DNA from: Planctomycetaceae bacterium
Lineage (GTDB): Bacteria; Planctomycetota; Planctomycetia; Planctomycetales; Planctomycetaceae
Assembly: GCA_900299185.1 (NCBI GenBank)
Contig: OMIV01000254.1
Span: forward strand, 1-64,000
DNA length: 64,000 nt
Direction of reading: 5' to 3'
Within the stretch, counting starts at the first letter, position 1. Every line of letters begins with the position of its first letter. Below are positions 1 through 7,758 of the stretch, piece by piece. A program made the translations under genes and the position numbers. The notes under the pieces are model-generated. The model made no database searches, was not told the origin of the DNA, and worked only from the letters and a program-made list of their open reading frames with translations.

Positions 1-1
1 C

Positions 2-1495
2 AACCTGCCGTTCCCGGTGACCTTTCGAGGAGACTCGGGAGCCAAGAGCGGTGGCAGCGCCCCGGCAGGCAAAGGCGCGAAGAAGGCCAAAGCCGGCCCG
101 ACTGTCGGAGCGATCGAACGAGCGTCGGCATTGGGATTGTCCGACTTCCCAGAACGACTCGAATCCGAACTTTCCAACGGCAAGCTCGATGTACCCGGTG
201 CAGTGACGGGCAGCATCGAAACTCGCTTCGGGACCGACCGCTATCAAGCATCCTTCAAGAAAGCCGAGAAGTGGGTGATCCGCGCCGAGGCTCGCGCCCT
301 CGGTTCGCCGCTCGATCTGGATCTCGTGCTGCTGAATGCCGAAGGCAAGCAACTTGTCGCTCAAGAAGATGCTCCGGGGTCGACCGATCCTGAACTCGAA
401 TTCGTCGTGCCTGCCGATGGCGATTATCAGATCGTGCTCACTGACCGTTCGGGCTTCAGTGGTTCGAAAGCCGCGAACTATCGCCTGGTGCTCGAACCGG
501 TCGACGAAGACTTCTCGATCGCCCTGCCGCCGCTGCAAGCTGTTGCCATTGGTGCCACGGCCAAAGTGCCGCTGAAGGCGACTCGCCAAGGTGGCTTCGC
601 TGGTGCCATCACATTGCAGATCACCGGGTTGCCGGACGGTGTCACCGTTCCTACAGAGCTGCTGATCGCCGAGAAGAAGGTCGATCTCTCGCTGGACATC
701 ACCGCTGCCGCCGATGCTCCGGCCACGGCAACTCTGGCGGAAGTCACTGCAACGGCGACGCTCAATGGTCAGAGCATGACTCGGTCGCTCGGCAAGTTTG
801 TGATCGCCACCACCATGAAGCCGCGCATCAAGATCGTGCCGGACGGACTCGACGATGTTCGCAAAGTGCATCGCGGCAGCACCTACTTGGCACCACTCAC
901 CATCGAACGCTTGGAAGGCTTTCAAGGCGAGATCGTCCTAGAGATGACGTCCAAGCAGCAGCGACATCGGCAAGGACTGGCCAGCGGCGAGTACGTGGTG
1001 AAAGCCGACGCCTCGCGAGTGGACTATCCGATCTTCGTGCCCGAGTGGATGGAGACCACCAAGACCAGCCGCATGATCTTGAACGGCTCGGTGAAAGTGG
1101 CCGATCCCAAAGGCAACGTCAGAACGTTGCTGCAACGGCAAGAGATGCGCATCGGCATCTTGCCCGAAGGCGCGTTGCTCAAACTCAGTCACAACGCCGG
1201 CGAGCCGGTCCTTAAGCCCGGAGCAGAGATCACCATCCCGCTGACGATCTCGCGAGCCGAAAGCTTGCGTGACCCGGTCCGTCTCTCGTTGTCGAATCAA
1301 GAAGTCGCCAATCGAGCTTTCACTGCGGAACCCATCGTCCTGAATGCCGATCGCAAGGACACGGACTTCAAGGTGCGACTCGCCGCCAATTCGGGCGCGA
1401 TCATGGGAGAAGTCCCGATCGTCATTCGTGCGGAGTCCACCAAAGACGGCTTGCCGGTCATCTCGGAAACGACCGTGCTCGTTACGATTCGCTAA
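2..1495 (+). CDS. PPC-domain (pre-peptidase C-terminal) secreted protein, 3' part
   Basis: The frame is open to the left edge, so this is the C-terminal part (about 497 residues) of a longer protein whose start lies outside the window. Residues 60-165 or so look like a bacterial pre-peptidase C-terminal (PPC) domain: a GSIETRFGTDRY strand, DLDLVLLNAEG and a closing DGDYQIVLTDRSG block. Two or three Ig-like beta-sandwich stretches of alternating hydrophobic residues follow. In planctomycetes such tails sit on secreted proteins that often carry cytochrome c or DUF1549-type domains at the N-terminus; that part cannot be seen here. The gene ends 13 bases before the DUF692 gene on the same strand, so co-transcription is possible. 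PPC is a moderately confident call; the function of the whole protein is unknown. Confidence 0.7.
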   Translation, partial: NLPFPVTFRGDSGAKSGGSAPAGKGAKKAKAGPTVGAIERASALGLSDFPERLESELSNGKLDVPGAVTGSIETRFGTDRYQASFKKAEKWVIRAEARALGSPLDLDLVLLNAEGKQLVAQEDAPGSTDPELEFVVPADGDYQIVLTDRSGFSGSKAANYRLVLEPVDEDFSIALPPLQAVAIGATAKVPLKATRQGGFAGAITLQITGLPDGVTVPTELLIAEKKVDLSLDITAAADAPATATLAEVTATATLNGQSMTRSLGKFVIATTMKPRIKIVPDGLDDVRKVHRGSTYLAPLTIERLEGFQGEIVLEMTSKQQRHRQGLASGEYVVKADASRVDYPIFVPEWMETTKTSRMILNGSVKVADPKGNVRTLLQRQEMRIGILPEGALLKLSHNAGEPVLKPGAEITIPLTISRAESLRDPVRLSLSNQEVANRAFTAEPIVLNADRKDTDFKVRLAANSGAIMGEVPIVIRAESTKDGLPVISETTVLVTIR

Positions 1496-1508
1496 CTCTA
1501 GCCACTCC

Positions 1509-2486
1509 ATGAGAGCGACATCACTTGGGACTTCCGACCGTATGACTGCGACGAACTCTTTGACGCCCCGACTGGGCTACCCTCATCTGGGATTCGGCGT
1601 CGGCCTGCGTGCGACTCATTACCCCTACATCTTGGAGCATGAGCCAGCGGTCGATTGGTTCGAGATCATCTCTGAGAACTACATGGATTCGCAGGGCCGA
1701 CCGCGCTACGTCCTGGAACAGATTGCCGAGCGATACCCAGTTGTCATGCACGGCGTTTCGTTGTCGATCGGCAGTACCGATCCACTCAACTTGGAATATC
1801 TCGCACGTCTGAAGCGACTGGCCGCATGGACGCAAGCCGTTTGGATTTCGGACCACATTTGTTGGACCGGGGTCAACGGCGTCAACGGGCACGACTTGCT
1901 ACCGCTGCCCTACAACGACGAATCCTTGAACCATGTCATCGCGCGAGTACGGCAAGTGCAGGACTATTTGGAACGCCCGTTGGTCCTCGAAAACCCCAGC
2001 AGCTACGTCACGTTCCGCGAATCGACCATGACCGAGTGGGACTTCGCAACCTCCCTTTGCGAGGCAACCGGCTGCGGCCTGTTGCTCGACGTCAACAACG
2101 TCTTCGTGAGTTGCTTCAATCACGATCTCGATCCGCTGGAGTTCATCCGCTCGCTGCCCCATGACCGCATCGTGCAGTTCCATTTGGCCGGGCACACGCA
2201 CTGCGGCACTCACATCATCGACACTCACGACAACTTCGTGATCGACCAAGTGTGGGAATTATTCCGGTTGGCTCATGAGCTGACCGGCGGCGTCTCAACC
2301 TTGCTGGAATGGGACGCCAACATCCCTGACTTCAAGACCGTGCATGCCGAAGTCTTGAAGGCTCGCGACTTCATGCACGCCACACCGATGAACCGACCGC
2401 AGGTCACGGAGTCGCTGAAGATCGAACCGCAGCGACGACGAGCAGTTCCGCAACCCGCATCCTTCATTACGGCGGAGGCCGAATGA
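1509..2486 (+). CDS. DUF692 / multinuclear non-haem iron oxidase (MNIO, BufB/MbnB-like)
   Basis: A TIM-barrel enzyme of the DUF692 family (325 residues; 314 if the ATG at 1542 is used). Characterised members bind two or three iron ions and oxidatively modify cysteines or other residues of a ribosomally made precursor peptide. Ligand-type motifs are in the usual order: VMHGVSLSIG (His81), WISDHICW, LVLENPSSY, LLLDVNNV, QFHLAGHTH, IIDTHD and LLEWDANIPD. All His/Asp/Glu positions I would expect appear intact, so it should be active. Its stop overlaps the start of the DUF2063 gene (ATGA), the typical BufB-BufC arrangement. No BufA-like (DUF2282) or other Cys-rich precursor is visible next to it. 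The open frame extends upstream to 1344 inside the previous gene; that extension is not family-like. Neither candidate start has a strong ribosome site. Confidence 0.9.
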   Translation: MRATSLGTSDRMTATNSLTPRLGYPHLGFGVGLRATHYPYILEHEPAVDWFEIISENYMDSQGRPRYVLEQIAERYPVVMHGVSLSIGSTDPLNLEYLARLKRLAAWTQAVWISDHICWTGVNGVNGHDLLPLPYNDESLNHVIARVRQVQDYLERPLVLENPSSYVTFRESTMTEWDFATSLCEATGCGLLLDVNNVFVSCFNHDLDPLEFIRSLPHDRIVQFHLAGHTHCGTHIIDTHDNFVIDQVWELFRLAHELTGGVSTLLEWDANIPDFKTVHAEVLKARDFMHATPMNRPQVTESLKIEPQRRRAVPQPASFITAEAE

Positions 2487-3406
2487 TGACGCTGCACTCG
2501 TTGCAAAGTTGGATGCAGGCTGTTGTCACTCATCCCTCGGGAATCGTGGCGGGCATCAACTCGGATGCCGCCCAAGCATGGGCTGGCGTCAGTGTTGAAA
2601 ACATCGAGTCGATCATCGGTCGGTCGCAGTCGCTGGGCAGCGTTGAACGACTTGCGGTCTACGGCAACGCGTACTTCGCCAGGCTATTGGAATGCTTGGG
2701 CGAAGAGTTCCCCGCCGTGAAGCAACTGCTCGGCGAAGACGCCTTCAACACCATTGGCTTTCAATATCTGCAAGCGTGCCCGTCCCGTAGCTACACATTG
2801 AATGAGCTTGGTCGCAGCTTCCCCAACTTCTTGCGTGAGACTCGACCGCAGGACGTTCCCGCTCCGAGTTGGCCAGACCTGTTGATCAACCTTGCGACGG
2901 TCGAACGAACTTACTCCGAAGTCTTCGATGGCACCGGCATCGAACCACTCGATGACGCCGACGCGGATTCGTCGACCTGGGCCAAGCTGTTAGCAGCCGG
3001 ATTCCGCGCGTTGACTCCCGATGAATTGGCGGCGATTGGTCCCGAGGACATGGGAGCGATTCAGTTGCAAGCAGCACCATGCTTGAGACTGCTGACGCTC
3101 GACTTCCCGGCCCATGAATTCATCTCGGCATTACGCCGGTCCGAGAACGCCGAAGTCACTCCCCCACCTGCTCAGCCAACATTGCTGGTCGTCACTCGTC
3201 GCGACTTTGTTGTACGTCGCTCGGTTGTTTCGAAGTTTGAGTTCGCGGTGCTCCAAGCGTTGCTCGCCGGAGAGTCGCTCAGCGCAGCTCTGCAAACGGC
3301 CGCGGACTTCGCGAGTGATGACTTGCCCTCGAGCACCAACATCGCCGCTGGCTTTGAAGGCTGGGTCAAAGCTCGCTGGTTCATCGGCTTCAAGTTGGCG
3401 AACTAA
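2483..3406 (+). CDS. DUF2063 (HvfC/BufC-type) MNIO partner protein
   Basis: 307 residues. The N-terminal ~100 residues fit the DUF2063 'putative DNA-binding' fold, with LQSWMQAVV, the hallmark VYGNAYFARLLECLGEEFPAVKQLLGE given here in shortened form (RLLECLGEEFPAV), and a following LNELGRSFPNFL helix. The C-terminal half is divergent and ends in a winged-helix-like VLQALLAGESLSAALQ stretch. In described systems this protein works as a recognition/partner subunit of the adjacent DUF692 enzyme, probably presenting the precursor peptide; DNA binding was only a database label. It overlaps the upstream DUF692 gene by 4 bp, implying translational coupling. Two adjacent ATG codons (2483 and 2486) follow a GGAGG site; the second has the better spacing. 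It converges with the YfiR gene 13 bp away, with no clear terminator between. Confidence 0.86.
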   Translation: MMTLHSLQSWMQAVVTHPSGIVAGINSDAAQAWAGVSVENIESIIGRSQSLGSVERLAVYGNAYFARLLECLGEEFPAVKQLLGEDAFNTIGFQYLQACPSRSYTLNELGRSFPNFLRETRPQDVPAPSWPDLLINLATVERTYSEVFDGTGIEPLDDADADSSTWAKLLAAGFRALTPDELAAIGPEDMGAIQLQAAPCLRLLTLDFPAHEFISALRRSENAEVTPPPAQPTLLVVTRRDFVVRRSVVSKFEFAVLQALLAGESLSAALQTAADFASDDLPSSTNIAAGFEGWVKARWFIGFKLAN

Positions 3407-3419
3407 CCGTGCTTCGCGA

Positions 3420-3983
3420 TTAGGGCATACCCACCATCGTGGTAGGCCGATGCAGCTTGTAAGCAATCTTTTGCAGCCGCGCATCGAAGCTCAGACCGGC
3501 GTTCGTAGCAGCGGTCACATTGAGTTCGAACTTGATCGTCTCTTCAACTCGGGCCAAGAAGACTGACGCGCCATCTTCGACCGAAGTGGGAGCATCAGAC
3601 AAGATCAGCACCGGTTGGCCTCGGTACTTCTTCACGGCAGCTTGCAACCGGGCTCGATCCGCTTCGGTCTCACCCGCGACAAACAGCATCTGCGGAATGC
3701 CCGCTTGCTCTAGCTTCTCAATGCGAACGACTTGCACCGGTAAGCCATTGATCTTGGCGGCAGCGAATGATTTAAGCGTCTCTTCGTTTGGGTAATCGCC
3801 CCAGATCACAAGCGTCATGACTTTCGGAGGATCCTTGGCCGGCCATCGCACATAACTGCCGAGCTTGTAGAGATAGGCCGCCTTCACCGCGTACTCATCC
3901 AATGTTGCTGCAGACGCGCAGTGACCCGCGAGGGCACTCAGCAGCGCGAAGCAAGCAATCAGGAATGAGCGACGAGCTAACAC
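3420..3983 (-). CDS. YfiR family (DUF4154) periplasmic protein
   Basis: 187 residues with a clear Sec signal peptide (MLARRSFLIACFALLSALAG, cleavage near ASA-ATL). The mature part begins with the DUF4154 signature EYAVKAAYLYKLGSYVRWP and has the RARLQAAVKKYRGQPVLILSDAP segment followed by VFLARVEETIKFELNV, matching the YfiR fold. Pseudomonas YfiR restrains the diguanylate cyclase YfiN in the periplasm. In planctomycetes and other phyla DUF4154 genes often lie next to TonB-dependent receptors, as here: it starts 63 bp after the receptor stop on the same strand, so the two are probably one operon. No cyclase or histidine kinase partner lies in the window. Family assignment is firm; partner and signal are unknown. 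Confidence 0.85.
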   Translation of the reverse strand: MLARRSFLIACFALLSALAGHCASAATLDEYAVKAAYLYKLGSYVRWPAKDPPKVMTLVIWGDYPNEETLKSFAAAKINGLPVQVVRIEKLEQAGIPQMLFVAGETEADRARLQAAVKKYRGQPVLILSDAPTSVEDGASVFLARVEETIKFELNVTAATNAGLSFDARLQKIAYKLHRPTTMVGMP

Positions 3984-4046
3984 GGTAATTCCGAAAGTCC
4001 GAGGTTAAAGAAGCAGACCAAACAAGACGGCCAACACAGGCGAGCG

Positions 4047-6485
4047 TTAGTAAGTGATCTCCGTTCCAAAGATGTAAGAGATGCCCGGCTCAGGCAGGAA
4101 CGTGGGGCGACCATCAGGACCAGTGATGGCCAGCGAGCCGTGCTGTCGGTACTTGGTATCGGTGAAGTTCTCGATGCCGGCCGTGATGCGCCAGCGCTCG
4201 GTCGGGCGGACGTAGCCTCGCAGCGAGAACACCGCAAAGCCGTCGGTCGGGCGTTCGGAAACCGAACGAGCCACTCGGTTCTGATCAGCCACCAAGCGCG
4301 TCACGAGAGCCAAGCTCCAGAGGTCGTCTTCCGGTTGGAAGATGCGAGTGGTGATAGTCGCATTCAGCGGATAGATCCCCGGCAACGGTTCGGAACCACC
4401 GATGCTCCTAAACGAACCATTGCGGCTATCGAAGGTGCCACTGTCGGGCACGAAGGTCATAGGGTTTTGATTCACCGCATGGACGTAGGCGATCGCCCCT
4501 CGCACAGACAGCCACTCTTGCGGCAACACTTCCACAAAGGCGTCAGTGCCCAGAATGTCGACTCGATCCAGGTTGGTGTATTGGTAACCAACCGAGCTGA
4601 TGTCTGCGTTCACGCCGCCAGAAGCCAAGTCGTCTCGTTGTGACGGATCGAACGCAGAGAAGTCACGTCCCAAGAAGTTGGTAGCGATGGCGGGATCGAC
4701 TCCGGGATAGACCTGAGATGGCACCGCCATGATGTAGTTGCGGATGTGCGAGTAGAACCCGCGAGCACCGAACTTCAGAGGTCCGTCGTCCGCAGTGATG
4801 CCCAAGTCCAACTGCAAATTGCGTTCGGGTTCGAGATTGGAAAGCCCGTCGGTGAAGCTGTTGCCGAAACGGTACGCCGGCTCGTAAGGCTCGTCTTGAT
4901 AAAGCTCTGGCAATGTCGGAGCACGCATCGCGAACGCAATGCCGCCTGTAATTCGAATTGCATCCGTCAAGTCGTGAGTGGTCGACGAATACAGCATTCC
5001 CAAGAAGTGGTTGGGAGTCGACAACCCTGGGCGATAGTTCGTGATCGCAGCCGAGCTGCCACTATTCGAGGCCGAAATCACTTCGTCGTTGGACCTCACA
5101 TTCGACTGCACGAAGTCGATGCGTCCGCCCAAAGTGCTCTTGGTCTGGTCGTCCCAAGTGCGAGCCAAATGCGTCAGCAATCCAAAGTCATCCTGCCACG
5201 ACTTCGGAATGCCATACACGTTGCCGCCGAACGCGAGATTGCCATTCACTTCGAAATTGTGTTCGTCGTACCGCTGGATGTAGCGCCGCCAATCCGCACC
5301 GAAGGTCAACTGCAGATCGTCCGCATCGCCCACTGTGGAATAGAGCCGCGTGCCCATCGTGTTGAGCAGACCTTTTCCAAACGTTGTCGCCTGAGCTGTC
5401 GACGGATCAGTTGGGTTCGTCGTCGAGAGCGTCATGAAGTCGCGATAGAACGAGCGTTGCTTCCCGCCGGCCAATGAGTCGCCGTGGTATTGCGTGTCGG
5501 TCCACCAGCCTTGCAGCACCAATCGATCGGGTCCGTTCCGCTCGTCGTGAATGACGTAGCGCACATTGAATTGATCGTTGTGAGAGTTGTTGAGGTCATA
5601 CGAGATACCGGGCAGTTCGAGTCCGTTGATCTCCGTGCGCAGGTAATTGAACTCCAACCGCGACACGTCATTGAAGTCGTGACTCAACGCCGTGTAGACG
5701 TCCCACTTCTGATAGCTCGACGGGACTTCGAAACCGTCCTTGCCGCCTGTCGTGTAGTCGTTGCCGGTCCGCAGTCCGTAACTGACATAAGCTCCGGTGG
5801 TGTCGTTGCCGACCCAACCATTCTTGCGAACGTAGAACGCTTCGCCGTTGGTGCCGTAATTCGTAATCAACGACCCACCGACAGAATTGCGGGGAGCCTT
5901 AAACAGCTCGGCCTCAATGAAGGAAAAGCCCGGACCAAACAAAGACGAGTACGGCCCATCCATCACCGTGACCCACTCCACTACTCCGGGGTCGATCTGA
6001 CTAAACAGCGAGTCGATATCCACGCGCGACTTAAGCTGATTCACGCCATTAGCCGTCGCCGCAATCTGGCGACCGTGATAGCCACGAACGGACGCATCGA
6101 GATTGAGAGCCGAGGTGCGGCGTGTATTCACGCTCGCAGCTTTGTCGAGCAGTTCGCCAGTCGTGCTGGAGCCAGCGAAGTCAGAGTCGGCAGAATCCAA
6201 CACCGTCGACGCGCCTTGAGTCGGAGCATGATTGGACTGCTTCTGCACTTTGACAGAGCCCAACGCTTCCAGATCCAAGTCGAGAAGATCATCAGCCTTT
6301 TCGGACTTCGCATTGGGATCGCCTGGCGATTCCGCGCTCGCATCCGAGTTGTCTTCCAGTGCGAGAGAGCCTTCTAACAGAGCCGCCCAAGCGCGCCCCG
6401 ATCCACGGTCTAGGCCGTAAAACGCCACGGCAAACAAGACCGCCATAACCCCACAGCTCAGGGGCAAGGACCGTCGAAACTTCAT
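4047..6485 (-). CDS. TonB-dependent outer-membrane receptor
   Basis: 812 residues from the ATG at 6485, preferred over an upstream start at 6512 because a basic, hydrophobic signal sequence (MKFRRSLPLSCGVMAVLFAV) begins exactly there. A plug domain lies at roughly residues 90-210 (LLDKAASVNTRR, SVRGYHGRQIA, VEWVTVMDGPYSSLFGPG). It is followed by a 22-strand-type barrel with aromatic-rich turns and many LRTGNDYTTGG-like loops, and it ends in EPGISYIFGTEITY, a typical outer-membrane C-terminus with a terminal aromatic. An acidic Asp/Glu-rich stretch between signal and plug could hold the TonB box. Such receptors import iron chelates, B12 or glycans with energy from TonB; the substrate cannot be named. 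It is followed by the YfiR gene in a likely two-gene operon. Confidence 0.9.
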   Translation of the reverse strand: MKFRRSLPLSCGVMAVLFAVAFYGLDRGSGRAWAALLEGSLALEDNSDASAESPGDPNAKSEKADDLLDLDLEALGSVKVQKQSNHAPTQGASTVLDSADSDFAGSSTTGELLDKAASVNTRRTSALNLDASVRGYHGRQIAATANGVNQLKSRVDIDSLFSQIDPGVVEWVTVMDGPYSSLFGPGFSFIEAELFKAPRNSVGGSLITNYGTNGEAFYVRKNGWVGNDTTGAYVSYGLRTGNDYTTGGKDGFEVPSSYQKWDVYTALSHDFNDVSRLEFNYLRTEINGLELPGISYDLNNSHNDQFNVRYVIHDERNGPDRLVLQGWWTDTQYHGDSLAGGKQRSFYRDFMTLSTTNPTDPSTAQATTFGKGLLNTMGTRLYSTVGDADDLQLTFGADWRRYIQRYDEHNFEVNGNLAFGGNVYGIPKSWQDDFGLLTHLARTWDDQTKSTLGGRIDFVQSNVRSNDEVISASNSGSSAAITNYRPGLSTPNHFLGMLYSSTTHDLTDAIRITGGIAFAMRAPTLPELYQDEPYEPAYRFGNSFTDGLSNLEPERNLQLDLGITADDGPLKFGARGFYSHIRNYIMAVPSQVYPGVDPAIATNFLGRDFSAFDPSQRDDLASGGVNADISSVGYQYTNLDRVDILGTDAFVEVLPQEWLSVRGAIAYVHAVNQNPMTFVPDSGTFDSRNGSFRSIGGSEPLPGIYPLNATITTRIFQPEDDLWSLALVTRLVADQNRVARSVSERPTDGFAVFSLRGYVRPTERWRITAGIENFTDTKYRQHGSLAITGPDGRPTFLPEPGISYIFGTEITY

Positions 6486-7158
6486 GTTGCACCGCACTTC
6501 AAGACATACCATTCGAGGTGCCGCCCGAGATCAAAGAACAGCGTGAACCGTTCGTGTCTCGTCGTGACCAGTTACCCGAGTTCATCTTCCAATCACGACT
6601 ATGCCCATCGGTCTTCCGGGCAGAGCTGCTACTTTCGAGACAAGTCAGATAACTCGGACAAAGAGACTCACGGACATTGGTGCGCCTTGGGAACTCATGC
6701 AGAAGCCGAGCAATACCTCCGCGCCATCTTTCCCGGACCATGCGAACTCACGATGTCTCGTCTGAAGAATTGCCTCCGATGCGGAGGCCAGAACGCACTC
6801 AAGCTTTGACCAAGATCTGAGGTCAACCGTCTTGTCCCCCTAGCCCCCCTAGTGAGAGTGGTTAGCGGTGAGAGGCACTCACCAGCGACCTTCATCAACA
6901 TGGGAGCGTTTGGCCTTTGTCGCCGAAGGACTGCACCACACACATCACTGCCTCACTGCTGCGAGCTGTCCTTGGTTGCCCCTCACCCCCGGCCCCTCTC
7001 CCCATAGGGGCGAGGGGAGCTTTTGGGGGAAAGCTGAGTTAGTGAGAGCTGGCACCTGCTCTCGATGTGGGCGATGTCGGTCTGCTGTTTCGTTCGCTGG
7101 CACCAGCCACCAGAATCCGCCGTCCGTGCTTCGCAGAGTCTGTGGCCGAGGAGCGTCG
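6486..7158. other. Divergent intergenic region
   Basis: About 670 bases between the TonB receptor and the sigma-factor gene, which are transcribed away from each other, so promoters for both should lie here. Open frames in it have no family-like sequence. The recognisable contents are a C/G-rich palindromic element at 6979-7020 and short C-rich runs near 6836-6850. I see no confident -35/-10 pair. Confidence 0.6.
6979..7020. repeat. GC-rich palindromic (REP-like) element
   Basis: Nested inverted repeat: CCCCTC at 6979-6984 pairs with GAGGGG at 7012-7017, and inside it CCCC at 7000-7003 pairs with GGGG at 7007-7010. The right arm AGGGGCGAGGGGAGC is nearly identical (14 of 15 bases) to the right arm of an element inside the giant haem protein gene at 41733-41771, so this is a dispersed repeat family and not a local terminator. 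Confidence 0.7.
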
Positions 7159-7758
7159 ATGAGCAGCGCTGGAAACTTTCAAGAACTACTAAATCGCATT
7201 CGCACCGGAGACGCAGTGGCGGCTGAGGAGCTGGTGCGAACCTATGAGCCAGAACTGCGACGCGCCATTCGAGTCCGTCTGACGGATGCTCGCTTGCGGC
7301 GCTTGGTGGACTCGATCGACATCTGCCAGTCGGTCCTCGCGGGCTTCTTCGTGCGGACCGCCGCCGGCCAATTCGATGTCGAGTCGCCCGAAGAACTTTT
7401 GAAGCTGCTGGTGACGATGGCCCGAAACCGAGTCATTGATTGGGCTCGCCGCAGTCAGGCCGATCGGCGCGATGGACGCCGCAACGTGTCGCTGGAAGAC
7501 GCCGATGGCCAGGTCAGGCCATTGGCTTCCCAACAAGAAGGCCCCGTCACCGTGCTGGTGAATCGCGAACTGCTGGAGAAGGTTCGCAGTCGGCTCAATC
7601 TCGATGAACTCAAGCTGATGGAGGACCGAGCCGACGGCAGAAATTGGAACGAGATCGCTGCCGAAACTGGCGAGCAACCCAATGCCGTGCGGATGCGATT
7701 GACTCGAGCACTCGACCGAGTGGCTGAAGAGTTGGGATTGGAGGAGTCACGTGGCTAA
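7159..7758 (+). CDS. ECF-type RNA polymerase sigma factor
   Basis: 199 residues from the ATG at 7159, placed 4 bp after a GAGGAG site. The open frame continues upstream to 6868, but that extension runs through the palindromic repeat and is not sigma-like. Region 2 is seen in AVAAEELVRTYEPELRRAIR and WARRSQADRRDGRR; region 4 in DELKLMEDRADGRNWNEIA followed by the helix-turn-helix TGEQPNAVRMRLTRALD. Extracytoplasmic-function sigma factors of this planctomycete kind are genetically linked to Ser/Thr kinases in place of classical membrane anti-sigma factors. Here the kinase gene starts within the last 8 bases of this gene, so the two are translationally coupled. The likely scheme is phosphorylation-controlled sigma activity; the target promoters are unknown. 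Confidence 0.9.
   Translation: MSSAGNFQELLNRIRTGDAVAAEELVRTYEPELRRAIRVRLTDARLRRLVDSIDICQSVLAGFFVRTAAGQFDVESPEELLKLLVTMARNRVIDWARRSQADRRDGRRNVSLEDADGQVRPLASQQEGPVTVLVNRELLEKVRSRLNLDELKLMEDRADGRNWNEIAAETGEQPNAVRMRLTRALDRVAEELGLEESRG

Noticed and set aside
4047-6485. Plus-strand open frames up to 297 residues opposite the TonB receptor
   Set aside because: They are antisense shadows of a gene with clear outer-membrane receptor features, with Arg/His-rich composition typical of such shadows.
6543-6809. An 88-residue open frame with several Cys residues upstream of the sigma gene
   Set aside because: No family-like pattern or ribosome site, and it lies in a divergent promoter region; Cys spacing does not resemble an MNIO precursor.
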